Assembly: GCA_003354055.1 (NCBI GenBank)
Contig: PIVQ01000010.1
Location: 1 to 39,655 of the forward strand
Direction of reading: 5' to 3'
From: Desulfobacteraceae bacterium
GTDB lineage: Bacteria; Desulfobacterota; Desulfobacteria; Desulfobacterales; Desulfobacteraceae
DNA: 39,655 nucleotides
In this document: positions 1 to 10,210 of the stretch, in pieces
Position numbering within the stretch: position 1 is the stretch's first letter
Layout: each line of letters begins with the position of its first letter
Position numbers and translations under genes: made by a program
Notes under the pieces: model-generated
Seen by the model: only the letters and a program-made list of their open reading frames with translations
What the model was told of the DNA's origin: nothing
The model's database searches: none

Positions 1-38
1 GAATTGAAAACAGGGCCGGTCTGTGGTATTGGAAAAAA

Positions 39-947
39 ATGAATACTCGAATCGGATACCATACACTCTCTTCTTACTCGGACGGCCCCTTGCGGCAGGC
101 AGGCCAAAAAGGGCTTTTTACGGTTATGGCCAGTTTTTATTTTGAAGAAGATATGGGGCCGTTGTTGCCTTATATCAACGCTGTTGCCGAACGGGCCGAA
201 CTTTATGACCAACCGTCCATGGTCAGATTTGTTTTCCAGGGGATTTATTGTGCTGTCTATTCCAACCGGTGTATTGCCTCCCCAATGAACAGCAAGGAAC
301 ATGTCAGGGACTTTGTAGATGAACTGATAGCCTATCTGACATCGATTCTTGAACGGAAAGAAGAGATTATCCCCAGGCATACGGTGTTCAAACCCGGAGC
401 CGTTCCCCAGATCCTTAAACTTTTGCCTAAGACTAATTGCGGTGACTGCGGTCTTAAAACCTGTATGGCCTTTGCCGCCATGGTGGCAAAGCAGCAGGTT
501 GCCCCCTCCCAATGCCCCTATATGAGCCAGCCCCTTGCCCAGACCTATCCGGTGCTGGATCAAAACGGCTGTCAGATCTCCCAGGTTACCCTTCATCTGG
601 ACGGACGTGAGGAATTGCCTTCCCTGGTTCAGGAATCAGAGGGCTTGACTGAATTAGATCACAGCCGGGATATACCGGACAAAGAAAATATCAAGTCTGA
701 AAGCCTCGATGAAAATGAAGGGTCAGGCCGGGATCTGACAGCGCATCTTTTGCCGGAGCCTCTGACACCAAGGGAACTTCAGGTGCTGGGGCTCATGGGT
801 GAGGGGCAGACAAACCCTGAAATTTCCAGGGCTCTTGAGATCAGTCCCCATACCGTGAAAAGCCATGTGATCCATATCTTTAACAAGCTCGGGGTAAACC
901 ACCGGACGCAGGCTGTGGTATGGGCGGCACGCCACGGTATCATCTAA
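39..947 (+). CDS. Fe-S domain LuxR-type transcriptional regulator
   Basis: A 302-residue protein in three parts. Residues 1 to about 120 are a mixed alpha/beta domain I do not recognise. Next comes a four-cysteine motif of the corrinoid iron-sulfur protein type, CX2CX4CX16C, with Cys134, 137, 142 and 159. After an acidic linker, residues about 235-302 form a LuxR/GerE helix-turn-helix (LTPRELQVL, SPHTVKSHV). The likely role is a cytoplasmic transcription factor whose DNA binding depends on a [4Fe-4S] cluster sensing redox state, oxygen or a metal; the sensing role is inference. There is no receiver domain. The frame stays open from ATG 39 back to the window edge and encodes a plausible peptide (ENRAGLWYWKK), and ATG 39 has no clear Shine-Dalgarno, so the real start may lie upstream. 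The nearby DUF3786 gene carries the same cysteine spacing. Confidence 0.8.
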   Translation: MNTRIGYHTLSSYSDGPLRQAGQKGLFTVMASFYFEEDMGPLLPYINAVAERAELYDQPSMVRFVFQGIYCAVYSNRCIASPMNSKEHVRDFVDELIAYLTSILERKEEIIPRHTVFKPGAVPQILKLLPKTNCGDCGLKTCMAFAAMVAKQQVAPSQCPYMSQPLAQTYPVLDQNGCQISQVTLHLDGREELPSLVQESEGLTELDHSRDIPDKENIKSESLDENEGSGRDLTAHLLPEPLTPRELQVLGLMGEGQTNPEISRALEISPHTVKSHVIHIFNKLGVNHRTQAVVWAARHGII

Positions 948-948
948 T

Positions 949-1070
949 GCTTGGATGAAAACTCACCCATCTGCCGCGTTGCTGCAAAAGTATCAAATCC
1001 TCATGTACAAGAGTACACTCCGGTTTGATACTTTCTTGCGCCTTGCATATGGGCAAGTTTTCATCCAAGC
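949..1070. repeat. 122-bp imperfect palindrome (REP/MITE-like) in a 301-bp gene-free gap
   Basis: The outer 14 bases, GCTTGGATGAAAAC at 949-962, recur as an exact inverted copy at 1057-1070. Pairing continues inward with a few mismatches through GTATCAAA and its complement TTTGATAC, to a centre containing GTAC-AAGA-GTAC. The whole element could fold into one hairpin of nearly 50 bp. It starts two bases after the stop codon of the Fe-S regulator. It looks like an intergenic palindromic repeat unit rather than a simple terminator, as no T-run follows. The rest of the gap (1071-1248) holds a small hairpin, CCTTTGT/ACAAAGG at 1158-1176, and the strong ribosome binding site of the next gene. Confidence 0.75.
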
Positions 1071-1248
1071 ACGGGGCTTCGTTCAACCACTCTCTAAAGG
1101 TCGCCTCTAAAATGTTTTTTTGTGTCTCTCCCCCGTTTGGGTGATGTTTCCCGTAGTCCTTTGTGTCATACAAAGGAATCATATCGTGCTATGAGTGGCT
1201 GGTTAACTTTAAAAAATCAATAGAGCGCCCTAATATATAGGAGGAACA

Positions 1249-2061
1249 ATGCCTGAATTTAAAAATGTCATGGAGGTCTTTAAGCTTCTAGATAAATCCA
1301 ACTGTCGGAAATGTAACGAAACCACCTGTCTGGCATTTGCCTCAAAGGTTTTCTTGGGTCAGAAATCTCTGGATCTCTGCCCGGTCTTGAATTCTTCTGT
1401 TGTTGAGCAATACGGGGCTCATGCACCCACAGCACGTCCCGGAGAAAACGAGTTAAACAGGATTATGGCGGATTTAAAGACCCAATTGGCAGATTGTGAT
1501 TTGGAAGATGCCGCCCTGCGAACAGGAGGAACTTTTGCCGACGGATGGCTGACCATAAGGATTTTAGGAAAGTTGTTTGCCCTGAACAACCAGGGGCAGT
1601 TTCGTACGGATTTGCATATCAATCCTGTGATTGCGATTCCGGTACTGACCTATGTCCTTCAATGTCAGGGAGAGTCCCTGACCGGGCAATGGTCCCCCTT
1701 CCGTGAGCTTGAAGGGGCCAGGGCAAAAAATGCCCTTTTTGTCCAGCGGGGGGAAACTCCGTTGAAAAAAATCGCCGATACCTATCCCGGGCTGTTTGAG
1801 GATCTGGTGGATATGTTCAGCGGCAAGATTCTGGAACGCCAGTATGAATCTGATATTTCTCTGGTGCTTTATCCTTTGCCCAGGCTGCCCATGCTGATCT
1901 GTTACTGGCGGCCCGAAGACGGAATGAAATCGGATTTGAACCTCTTCTTTGACCGGAGCTCGGACCAAAACGCGGGGAGCTCCATGATCTTCGACTTGAC
2001 CACAGGTCTGGTTATGATGTTTGAAAAACTTGCCGTGACCCACGGGGTGAAAGGGGACTGA
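1249..2061 (+). CDS. Fe-S domain protein with DUF3786-type C-terminus
   Basis: A 270-residue protein preceded by an ideal ribosome binding site (AGGAGG, six bases before ATG). Residues about 5-50 form a CX2CX4CX16C cluster domain with Cys19, 22, 27 and 44, like the iron-sulfur domain of the corrinoid/CODH large subunit. Residues about 80-265 resemble DUF3786, a domain of unknown function seen in anaerobes; the stretch LFFDRSSDQ and the preceding WRPEDG fit that family. No signal peptide or membrane segment is visible, so it is probably cytoplasmic. It may be a redox or corrinoid-related accessory protein, but the function is unknown. Its cluster motif matches the upstream LuxR-type regulator, which suggests the two serve the same process. 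It is followed by 202 bp without clear signals. Confidence 0.75.
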   Translation: MPEFKNVMEVFKLLDKSNCRKCNETTCLAFASKVFLGQKSLDLCPVLNSSVVEQYGAHAPTARPGENELNRIMADLKTQLADCDLEDAALRTGGTFADGWLTIRILGKLFALNNQGQFRTDLHINPVIAIPVLTYVLQCQGESLTGQWSPFRELEGARAKNALFVQRGETPLKKIADTYPGLFEDLVDMFSGKILERQYESDISLVLYPLPRLPMLICYWRPEDGMKSDLNLFFDRSSDQNAGSSMIFDLTTGLVMMFEKLAVTHGVKGD

Positions 2062-2263
2062 GAGACCAGCAGAGAATCCAGGGCGATTTAATGTTCTTTT
2101 CTCGCTGTTCTCGCCCTTCTCGCTTTTGTTTATCCTTGACAAGGCATTCCCCAGGTGAGAACCTGAATCCGAAACTTTCCGTCGTTCGGACATTGCAGAG
2201 GACTGCCGGATCGTATCCTGCCCAATACAGAAAATCAAAATTCGGAGTTGGGATTGACCTGGG

Positions 2264-5200
2264 ATGACAACGAACACAGACAGCTCGCGTATTTGCCCGG
2301 TGACAGGTTTGAGAATTGTCTCAAAACCTGGGTGGACATTTATCGGAAAAGAGGGTGGTTTTTCCGTAAAGATTAGTGCTGTGGGCCGCTCTATTCTTTA
2401 TATTGAAGCCAAAGGATATTCCGGGGGCAAAGATCAGATTCAAAGTATCCGTTTCCGAAAGCAGGTTCAGCAGGAGGCTGTTCCCGGTGAATCCCCTCTG
2501 GTATTGATTTACGATTGGACCCATGTGCAGGGCGGAATCAATGCCTCCAGAAAATTGTTCATGAATGGGTTGAAGAAAGACAAACGGATACGGGGAATTG
2601 TCTTATGCACCCCCTCTTTTTTTATGAGGATGAGCATCAAGCTGGGCATCCGGCTCAGCAAGTTTCGCTTTCCCATCCATATTGTAGATGATTATGCCAA
2701 AGCCGTGAATCTTTCGGTAAAGATGTGTGAGAAGAACAATGGCACCCTGACGAATGGAGAGGATACCGCATCAGATGAGGTGTCGTCATCCGCTGGGAGT
2801 TTTTCATCCCTGTCTGAAATTAAAAATACCCTGAGTTTATCAAGGGAATGGACCCTTGAATTTGACGGGTATTGGGTCAAGTTTGCCATTATCGGAGACC
2901 ATGTAATTTACCATGAACCCCACGGTGTTTTAAGGGAAAACTATGTGGATGAGGTGTTCTCCCTGTATAAAAAAATTGTGGAAGAGCATGTCGGCGTTAA
3001 CTCTGGCAAACGGCTTTGCAGGATTCTGAACTGGACCTGGTTTAAAAAGGCCACATGGCCGGCCAGAAAACGGTATATCAGCCATGTCAACAAAATGGCA
3101 AAACAGTATCCTGACTCTTTTACGATTATTTACGGCACAAATAAGTTCATGGGGTTGATGATCAATGCCAGCCGGGCATTGACGGCAACCCGGGTATTTG
3201 CGGTTCATGATTTTCAATCTGCCATGGACACGGCCAGGCAACAGCAGGGAGATGATAACGCAGGACAGGAGAAAGTCTGCGGGGCGAACGTAAAATCCAA
3301 TGACCGGTTATCCCGGTATAAAAATGAGCTTCTGGAATTTATGGGTGTCCTGAATTGGGATGAGAAAGGGGTAAATTCTTCAAAGATCCATGATGATCAT
3401 CCGTTCAAAGAGGTGTTTGATGCTCTTTTACTGATCAAAACAGATTTGGATGCTGTATTTGATGAGAGAACAGTTTTGGAAGAAGAGTTGACGGAACACC
3501 GGGACAGCCTGGAAAAAATGATCCGGCTGAGGACCAAAGAGTTGGAAGAGGAAGTGGTCCAGAAGCAAGACGCAAAAAAAATAAATACCACCCTTTTTGA
3601 TATATCAACTGCGGTTACAGTTACCGGAAATCTGGATGAGTTGTATCCCCTTATCCATGAATATCTCAACCGAATTATCAGGATGCCTAATTTTTTCATC
3701 GGTATTTATGACCGGGAAAAAGATGTGATTGAGGTTCCCTATTGTGTTGATCAATACGACGAAACCCTGTTCCGGATTCCGGATGTCTCAACCACGGCAT
3801 CCCTGTCCTCTGATGTGGTGTTGAACCAGAGGCCCGTTCTTCTGGACCGGCAGGCCATGGTTGAGCAGAACTTACAAAATGATGTGTTCACGCGTATTCC
3901 GGAGAACTGGATGGGGGTTCCCCTGATCAGTCAGGACAGGGTTCTGGGACTCATGGCCTCAAAGAGTTATGCCCCGTCGGAAGGCTTTAGCCAAAGGGAT
4001 CTTGAGGTGCTGATTTCTGTGTCCAACCAGGTGGCGCTGGCCATTGAAAAAAGGGATGCTTTTGATACGCTTCGGGAACGGGAAGAAAAGTACCGCAGAT
4101 TGATCCAGACCACCTCGGCCGGGTACTGGCTGGTTGATGAAAATGATCTGACCCTGGAAATCAACCAGGCCATTTGTGATATGCTTGGGTTTTCCGAAGG
4201 GGAAATACTTGGAAAAGCACCGTTTGATTTTGTTGAAGGGGATAACAGGGAGCGGTATCTCGCCCAGTTGAAACTGGCAAGAGAAGAGAAAGAACGGCAG
4301 TATGAGGTGACCTTTGTCAAAAAGAACGGTGCGTCGATGCGCGCGAAAATCGATGCCACCTCCCTGCTGGATGACCAAGGTGAGTTCCGCGGGGCATTTG
4401 CCTTTATCTCTGATATTTCCGAGCGGTTTTTGGCCCAGCAGGAGTTGATCCGGGCCAAGGAAGATGCTGAGGACGCCTCCAGGGCCAAATCAGAGTTTCT
4501 TGCCAACATGAGCCATGAAATCCGGACGCCCATCAACGGGGTTATGGGCATGGCTGAGATCCTGTTGGGCACCCATTTGGACGATACCCGGAAACACTAT
4601 GTTAAAACCATAGAGACTGAAGCGGATGCCCTGCTTGGAATTATTAATTCCATTCTGGATTTTTCAAAGATCGAGGCCGGCCGGATGGAATTGGAACATA
4701 TCCGGTTTGACTTAAGAAAAATATTTCAGGATGTGACCGCAACCATGGGGATCAGGGCCGGAGAAAAGGATGTTGAATTTATTTCCGATTTGGATCGGAA
4801 TGTCCCCTTTCGTCTGAAAGGTGATCCGGGAAGGCTCCGTCAGGTTCTGGTGAACCTAACGGATAATGCGGTTAAATTCACCCACAAAGGAGAGATTGCA
4901 ATCCGGTGTCGGATGCGGCAAAACAGTCCGGAAGAGGATGGTGGTAACAAGGTCTGTCTCTTGTTTGAGGTTATCGATACCGGCATCGGTATTGCCCGGG
5001 GGAAACAATCCCATATCTTTGATAGTTTTTCCCAGGCAGACGGATCCACCACAAGGAAATACGGGGGCACAGGCCTTGGCACGACCATATCCAAACAACT
5101 GGTTGAATTGATGGGGGGACGCATCGGGTTTGAGAGCAAAGAAACTTTGGGATCACGGTTTTGGTTTGCCCTTGATCTGGATAAACAGGACCTAAAAGAT

Positions 5201-6481
5201 TTTGAATCACTTCCCATTGATGTCGATTTGTCTGAAAAGAATGTACTTGTACTGGATCCGTCTGCTGAACGGGACCTGTCCAAACTGGTTATCAGGTCCG
5301 GGTGCCAGCCAATCCTTGCAAGGACAGCAGAACAGGCACTGGACATCGTTGAAAACGGCAAATCCGACCGGGGAATTGATCTGATTGTCAGCACATGTTA
5401 CCAGGGCAATGTGAACGGGTTCGAGTTTGCAGGGAGCTTGAAAAATTCCCATGCCGAAATTCCGATGATACTGATTGCACTTAAAGGGGCCATTGGAGAT
5501 GGAAAGACCTGTAGCGACATCGGTATTGAGGGATACCTATCCCATCCCTTTGATGGCCGGGACCTTGAAACCACCATGGCAAGGGTGCTGGGGCATGCCG
5601 GAGAAAATACCGGTATTTCAGGAGAACTGGTTACCAAGCATTCCATTGCAGAGGCAAAACAGGGGCGGATAAAGATCCTGCTTGCCGAAGATTATCCCAC
5701 CAATCAGCAGATTGCAGTGAATCATCTTTCTCGGGCCGGGTATGAGGTGGTCCTGGCTGAAAACGGGGCCAGGGCTGTTGAACTGTTCAAAAAGTACACG
5801 TTTGATCTCATTCTCATGGATATCCAGATGCCTGAACTTGACGGGTACGAGGCTACCCGGGAGATCCGAAGGATTGAAAGCAGGTTTTCAGAAAGTCGGT
5901 TACTAAAGATACCCATTATTGCCATGACAGCCCATGCCATGGCCGGATACCGGGAAAAATGCCTAAGTGAACAGATGGATGACTATATGTCAAAACCGTT
6001 GAAAAAGGCTAAGCTTCTGGCTATGGTCAAACGATGGACCCCCGGGGAAAATCCTGTATCCGGATCAGTTATCGGTATGGAAGACCCATCTGATATCGGT
6101 ATAGAAGACCCATCTGAAAAAGGGGGCATGGGAGCGGATCCTGAGCTGCCCTTCGATCTGGAAAAGATGCTGGCGGAGTTTGACCATGATGCTGAATTCT
6201 TAAAAGAGGTGATTGATGAATTTTCAGCCAATGTTGAAAATCAAATGGTTGTTATTCAGGCTGCCGTTTTAGATGGCGATTGCAAGACGATTGAACGCCA
6301 GAGTCATGCCATCAAGGGCGGAGCTGCCAATCTGGCCGCAAACGCCTTGGCTGATGCGGCCTTCTCCCTTGAAAAGGCCGGAAGGAGGATGGAATTGTCC
6401 GATGCCGGGCAATTGATTGAAAATCTGGAAACCGAATTTGAAATGTTTTGTGATCAGATCCATGCGTCTGAGCATTTTTAA
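2264..6481 (+). CDS. Hybrid sensor histidine kinase (GAF-PAS-HisKA-HATPase-pseudoREC-REC-HPt)
   Basis: A 1405-residue phosphorelay protein. Two related N-terminal modules of about 130 residues (roughly 15-160 and 190-330) look like a duplication of an unnamed sensory domain; compare [15 protein letters not shown] with [16 protein letters not shown] coiled coil (about 400-445) leads to GAF (about 450-600), PAS (about 605-730), HisKA with His751 in MSHEIRTP, and a HATPase domain ([21 protein letters not shown]). The first receiver (about 985-1105) has lost its acceptor: the expected Asp is replaced in LIVSTC and the conserved Lys is His in YLSHP. The second receiver is intact with Asp1186 in [13 protein letters not shown]-terminal HPt carries His1348 (SHAIKGG). 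No membrane segment is evident, so sensing is probably cytoplasmic. The stop codon overlaps the next ATG by one base. The ribosome binding site is weak. Confidence 0.9.
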   Translation: MTTNTDSSRICPVTGLRIVSKPGWTFIGKEGGFSVKISAVGRSILYIEAKGYSGGKDQIQSIRFRKQVQQEAVPGESPLVLIYDWTHVQGGINASRKLFMNGLKKDKRIRGIVLCTPSFFMRMSIKLGIRLSKFRFPIHIVDDYAKAVNLSVKMCEKNNGTLTNGEDTASDEVSSSAGSFSSLSEIKNTLSLSREWTLEFDGYWVKFAIIGDHVIYHEPHGVLRENYVDEVFSLYKKIVEEHVGVNSGKRLCRILNWTWFKKATWPARKRYISHVNKMAKQYPDSFTIIYGTNKFMGLMINASRALTATRVFAVHDFQSAMDTARQQQGDDNAGQEKVCGANVKSNDRLSRYKNELLEFMGVLNWDEKGVNSSKIHDDHPFKEVFDALLLIKTDLDAVFDERTVLEEELTEHRDSLEKMIRLRTKELEEEVVQKQDAKKINTTLFDISTAVTVTGNLDELYPLIHEYLNRIIRMPNFFIGIYDREKDVIEVPYCVDQYDETLFRIPDVSTTASLSSDVVLNQRPVLLDRQAMVEQNLQNDVFTRIPENWMGVPLISQDRVLGLMASKSYAPSEGFSQRDLEVLISVSNQVALAIEKRDAFDTLREREEKYRRLIQTTSAGYWLVDENDLTLEINQAICDMLGFSEGEILGKAPFDFVEGDNRERYLAQLKLAREEKERQYEVTFVKKNGASMRAKIDATSLLDDQGEFRGAFAFISDISERFLAQQELIRAKEDAEDASRAKSEFLANMSHEIRTPINGVMGMAEILLGTHLDDTRKHYVKTIETEADALLGIINSILDFSKIEAGRMELEHIRFDLRKIFQDVTATMGIRAGEKDVEFISDLDRNVPFRLKGDPGRLRQVLVNLTDNAVKFTHKGEIAIRCRMRQNSPEEDGGNKVCLLFEVIDTGIGIARGKQSHIFDSFSQADGSTTRKYGGTGLGTTISKQLVELMGGRIGFESKETLGSRFWFALDLDKQDLKDFESLPIDVDLSEKNVLVLDPSAERDLSKLVIRSGCQPILARTAEQALDIVENGKSDRGIDLIVSTCYQGNVNGFEFAGSLKNSHAEIPMILIALKGAIGDGKTCSDIGIEGYLSHPFDGRDLETTMARVLGHAGENTGISGELVTKHSIAEAKQGRIKILLAEDYPTNQQIAVNHLSRAGYEVVLAENGARAVELFKKYTFDLILMDIQMPELDGYEATREIRRIESRFSESRLLKIPIIAMTAHAMAGYREKCLSEQMDDYMSKPLKKAKLLAMVKRWTPGENPVSGSVIGMEDPSDIGIEDPSEKGGMGADPELPFDLEKMLAEFDHDAEFLKEVIDEFSANVENQMVVIQAAVLDGDCKTIERQSHAIKGGAANLAANALADAAFSLEKAGRRMELSDAGQLIENLETEFEMFCDQIHASEHF

Positions 6482-7944
6482 TGCATGAAAAAAATGGGTG
6501 TGCTATGTACGATAAATATCATTACCGGGAATTTTGGTCATATTGTGAATTCTTTCTGGAGCACCCCGCATCCGGTGTCTTTCTTAAGTCCTTTGATCTG
6601 ATTGGTGAAAATATTAGTGGGCAAACCTCGAAGGATGCCTATGTGTACGAGCGGATTACCCGGCCGATACTGGCAAAAAATGCCAGGGGGATAAAGCGAT
6701 TTACAAAAGATTATGTGGACAAAGATAAATTGGGCAGGATCGAAGGGATTGCCAGGTCTCTGGGCGAAACACTGAAGACCAATCTGTATAAAGAAATTAA
6801 ACGGTACCTGAATGCGATTATTGCCCGGAGGTTCACAGATGCTGCCACCAATGAAGACGCCCCTGAAACACTTCTTTTTATGGCTTCTCTGTACTATTCA
6901 TACTATAAAAATAAAGACCTACCGGGTTCTTCCATTCAACCCTGCTATTACGCAATGTTTTTACCGTTTTTAATAAAATCCCAGAGCGGCTCCATGGAAA
7001 AGTTAGAAGGGTGGCAAAGGGCATTGATGAAACGGTTCTTAACTTCATGGGATATTAAAGCAGATAACCAGGCCAGTCTCAGAGGCTTTTTTGAACATAA
7101 AGCCACCCAGAAAATTCTGTCCTATTCATTTGCCAGTATTCTGGGGTTCATGAGGGATAATAGGGCAAAGGCCCTGTATCTGTTTGAAGTGGTTAATGAG
7201 TTGTCTGAAGATCAGATGAAACTGTTTGAGATGCAGATTGCCAACGGACTGAACACCATCCTCAATAAGAAAAAACGGTTTATTCCCAAATCCGATGATG
7301 AGAGCCTTCGTCCGCCAAGGATCGGTGTCATACCACGTGATCAGTTGGAGGAGATCATAAGCAGGGTCGTGGATGCGTATTTTGATACGGCATTGGATTG
7401 GAGTATCCAATACCATCTGTCTGTAGCAGCTGAAAAACCAAGACTCAAACTGGCAAAGCAATTTGATAAAACCTTTTTGAAAATGAACCGTCACCTCTGG
7501 CAGGAAGTTCAAACACTTGTCGACACCCAGAGACGGGTAGTGTTCCGTACCCGGCATCTATTGCGCATCATCGTTCACTATCTGTTTGAAGCTCCGGGCA
7601 TAGAAAGGGAGTTCTGGCAAAAGTATATTCCCAGTGTAGAAAGGATCATTGAACATACCTATATAGACGATAAAAAGACTCTCCTAAGATTTACGGCACT
7701 CTTGGGAAAGCAGATCTCAGATTATAGAAAGGCCCGGCAATACCAGGGAACGGATTGGGACGGCTTTTATGGGGATGCCAAATCCAGGGACATTGCAAGG
7801 CAAGTGCTCCGGGACATTGTTGCCAAGGCCAAAATCCGCTTTGATGAAACTGTACCCGAGGTCTGGTTTTCAAACCAGGTGGAACGGGGTGTGGATGATC
7901 AGGTCCTCTACCGGTTTTTTAAACAGAGCGATGTGCCGCTCTGA
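6481..7944 (+). CDS. Hypothetical protein, mostly helical, coupled to the hybrid kinase
   Basis: A 487-residue protein I do not recognise. It is rich in charged and aromatic residues, predicted mainly helical, with no signal peptide, membrane segment or obvious catalytic motif. The first ATG overlaps the kinase stop codon (TAATG), implying translational coupling. A second in-frame ATG at 6505 (protein beginning MYDKYHYREF) is also possible; neither has a convincing ribosome binding site. An intrinsic terminator begins at its stop codon, so it is the last gene of the unit. Being locked to the kinase suggests it is a partner or output of that phosphorelay, but this is inference from position only. 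Confidence 0.7.
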   Translation: MHEKNGCAMYDKYHYREFWSYCEFFLEHPASGVFLKSFDLIGENISGQTSKDAYVYERITRPILAKNARGIKRFTKDYVDKDKLGRIEGIARSLGETLKTNLYKEIKRYLNAIIARRFTDAATNEDAPETLLFMASLYYSYYKNKDLPGSSIQPCYYAMFLPFLIKSQSGSMEKLEGWQRALMKRFLTSWDIKADNQASLRGFFEHKATQKILSYSFASILGFMRDNRAKALYLFEVVNELSEDQMKLFEMQIANGLNTILNKKKRFIPKSDDESLRPPRIGVIPRDQLEEIISRVVDAYFDTALDWSIQYHLSVAAEKPRLKLAKQFDKTFLKMNRHLWQEVQTLVDTQRRVVFRTRHLLRIIVHYLFEAPGIEREFWQKYIPSVERIIEHTYIDDKKTLLRFTALLGKQISDYRKARQYQGTDWDGFYGDAKSRDIARQVLRDIVAKAKIRFDETVPEVWFSNQVERGVDDQVLYRFFKQSDVPL

Positions 7945-7967
7945 CCCAAGCGCCCGGGTCATTTTTT
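7942..7967 (+). terminator. Rho-independent terminator
   Basis: TGACCC (7942-7947) pairs perfectly with GGGTCA (7956-7961) across an eight-base loop, followed directly by six T residues (7962-7967). The stem starts at the TGA stop codon of the preceding gene. It ends the kinase/hypothetical transcription unit just before the convergent kinase gene on the other strand. Confidence 0.85.
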
Positions 7968-7994
7968 GCCGGCATCCCTTTTTGTTGTTAAATT

Positions 7995-10202
7995 TCAGGT
8001 CCTGTTCAACTCTTTTTTAATGGCAGTACCAATTTTTTCAATGGTATAGGGCTTTTTGACATACTGCCCGGCTCCCAATTCCATGGTTTCTTTAACCTGA
8101 CGGGTTCTGGAAAATCCGCTGGCAATCACGGCTTTTTGATTCGGTTTGATTTTAAGGATCCGGCGGAAGGTTTCCAGGCCGTCAATACCCGGATCCATTA
8201 TCATATCCAGCAGCACCAGATCAACGGAATGGGTTTTGAGAAATTCCACGGCAGCTTCTCCGCTCTCCACGGCAACCGTCTCATATCCCAGCCGTCTGAG
8301 CGTAGTGGTGGCAATTTTACGCTGGTGGGATGCATCATCCACAATGAGAATTCGTTCCTGTTGTCCCATGAGTTCGTCGATGTCAACAGTACCGGGCCTG
8401 GGACCGGATTGCTCCCGGGTCGTTGGGAAATATAGGTCGAACCGGGTGCCTTTGCCCGGGGTTGAGGTCACGTCAATATATCCGTCATGGTCCTGGACCG
8501 TTCCCCAGACAACGGCCATACCCAATCCGGTACCGGAGCGTCCCATCACCTTTTTGGTGAAAAAGGGTTCAAAGATCCGTTTGATATCTTCCGGCGCAAT
8601 GCCCTGGCCCTGGTCTTCCACTGAGAGCCTAAGATAATCGCCTGTATGGACACGGTCGTAACCTTTTATGGGGCTTTCCAGGCGCAGGTTGCGGGTGGAT
8701 AGTTTTATGATTCCCCCGGCAATTTGGGCTTCAGCTGCATTGGAAATCAGGTTCATCACGGTTTTCTGGAGATGAACGATTGAGCCTTTGAGTCTGGGGG
8801 CGGCGGCGCAAATGTCGGTTTCCATCCGGACATGGGGGTGAAAAGAGAGTATTTTTTCGTATTCCGGTGTCCGTAAAAAATCCTTCACAATGCTATTTAG
8901 ATTCACAACCTCACGGGTAATCACTCCTCGTCTGGACAGTGTCAGAAGGTCCTGAACGATTTCGGATGCCCGCAGTCCCGAAGACTGAATAACTTTCAGA
9001 CCTTGCGCCATGGGGGTGTGTTCCGGAAGATCCATGAGCAGGATCTCAGGATAGGTTACAATACCTGAGAGTACATTGTTCAGATCATGGGCCACCCCGC
9101 CTGCCAGCATGCCCAACGCTTCCATTTTCTGGGAGCGGTTAAGCCGTTCTTCCAATTCCTTTTTACGTAGCGCAACGGCCTTTTGGGCAGAAATATCCCT
9201 GAAGATACCGATGATCCTTTCCGGCTCACCTTTTTTATCCCTGACCAGCCTGGCATTGATGGAACAGGTCCTGGTCTTTCCAGATTTATCTTTCAGGTCA
9301 AGTTCATACCCGTTTACTTGGTTTTCCCTGAACAAAAGATTTAACAGGGGAACTCTTTTTTCCGGCATGTGATAAATCCGGCTTATGGGCATGCCCCGTA
9401 ATTCCATTTGCGTGTATGCGGAAACCTGTTCAACCGACGGGGAGATCTCCAGAATAGTGCCGTCCAGAGTGGTTTCAAAATAAACATCCAGGATGTTCTC
9501 AAATATCTGCCGGTACTTTTTTTCCGACATGGAAAGTTCGACCAGGGATTTGTGGAGCCCATTTAAAATAATGGTAACCGATACCGTGGACAGGATATTT
9601 AAAAGCATGAAGTTCGCGCTGATGACCAGCCATTTCATACCCGGATTTTCTTCGGCCACATGCCAGGATTTAAATCCGAACTGGGCCAGAAGCTCCGTCA
9701 GGTTGTGCTGGATGAGATAACCGATGCATACAACGGTAACGGTGTTCAGGGCCAGTGCCCAGGCAGAAGACCTGCCGCCCAGCAGAACCGCTGTTAGGAT
9801 GGGAAAGAAAAAAAGCCAGACCGGTCCGGCGCCGAACGGGCCCAATGTGAAAATCAGGATCAGCCCCAGCAGGTAGCACAGCAGTGGAACACTGGCCGCC
9901 CTGAATGTATAGGACAGCCGGGGATTTAAAAAAAGAAAGAGCACATAGCCCAGAACAAGGGTGTCTGCCACTGCTACCACCCAGAGGGACTCTTTGACGG
10001 ACAGGTAGACACTGGGAATCCAGGTTAGGAAGCCAAGAATTGATGCCGCAGTGAGCAGGGTGAGCAATACCCGTTCCTGCCAATAGTGAATACCATCTTG
10101 GGGATTTAAGTGTTCGGGGATCGTATATTTTTTAATCAGGCGTTTAATACTGTCCATTAAGGGGATGCTGGTATTTTCGTGGTTCGTCATCTGTTTCGCC
10201 AT
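7995..10202 (-). CDS. Membrane-bound hybrid histidine kinase (6TM-PAS-HisKA-HATPase-REC)
   Basis: With the ATG at 10202 the product is 735 residues. About six hydrophobic segments occupy residues 40-215 (for example LLTLLTAASILGFL). A PAS domain follows at about 230-350, then HisKA with the phospho-acceptor His372 in GGVAHDLNN. The HATPase domain shows NAAEAQ, DQGQGI and GTGLGMAV. The C-terminal receiver carries Asp666 in LLDMIMDPGIDG and the conserved Lys in VKKPY. It is a typical deltaproteobacterial membrane kinase in which the receiver may act in cis or pass phosphate to an HPt protein; the hybrid kinase encoded at 2.26-6.48 kb ends in one. A TTG at 10226 would extend it by eight residues, but it lies inside a terminator-like hairpin. 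No strong ribosome binding site decides the start; ATG 10190 is also possible. Ligand unknown. Confidence 0.88.
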   Translation of the reverse strand: MAKQMTNHENTSIPLMDSIKRLIKKYTIPEHLNPQDGIHYWQERVLLTLLTAASILGFLTWIPSVYLSVKESLWVVAVADTLVLGYVLFLFLNPRLSYTFRAASVPLLCYLLGLILIFTLGPFGAGPVWLFFFPILTAVLLGGRSSAWALALNTVTVVCIGYLIQHNLTELLAQFGFKSWHVAEENPGMKWLVISANFMLLNILSTVSVTIILNGLHKSLVELSMSEKKYRQIFENILDVYFETTLDGTILEISPSVEQVSAYTQMELRGMPISRIYHMPEKRVPLLNLLFRENQVNGYELDLKDKSGKTRTCSINARLVRDKKGEPERIIGIFRDISAQKAVALRKKELEERLNRSQKMEALGMLAGGVAHDLNNVLSGIVTYPEILLMDLPEHTPMAQGLKVIQSSGLRASEIVQDLLTLSRRGVITREVVNLNSIVKDFLRTPEYEKILSFHPHVRMETDICAAAPRLKGSIVHLQKTVMNLISNAAEAQIAGGIIKLSTRNLRLESPIKGYDRVHTGDYLRLSVEDQGQGIAPEDIKRIFEPFFTKKVMGRSGTGLGMAVVWGTVQDHDGYIDVTSTPGKGTRFDLYFPTTREQSGPRPGTVDIDELMGQQERILIVDDASHQRKIATTTLRRLGYETVAVESGEAAVEFLKTHSVDLVLLDMIMDPGIDGLETFRRILKIKPNQKAVIASGFSRTRQVKETMELGAGQYVKKPYTIEKIGTAIKKELNRT

Positions 10203-10210
10203 CAGGGGAT

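Noticed and set aside
940..1182. 80-codon minus-strand frame across the palindrome
   Set aside because: It is a by-product of the inverted repeat, has no ribosome binding site and no recognisable sequence.
2095..2145. TTCTCGC short direct repeats after the DUF3786 gene
   Set aside because: Three irregular copies of seven bases with no dyad or conserved spacing; probably chance.
1564..2277. 237-codon minus-strand frame
   Set aside because: Antisense to the well-supported DUF3786 gene and the following spacer; composition is that of a shadow frame.
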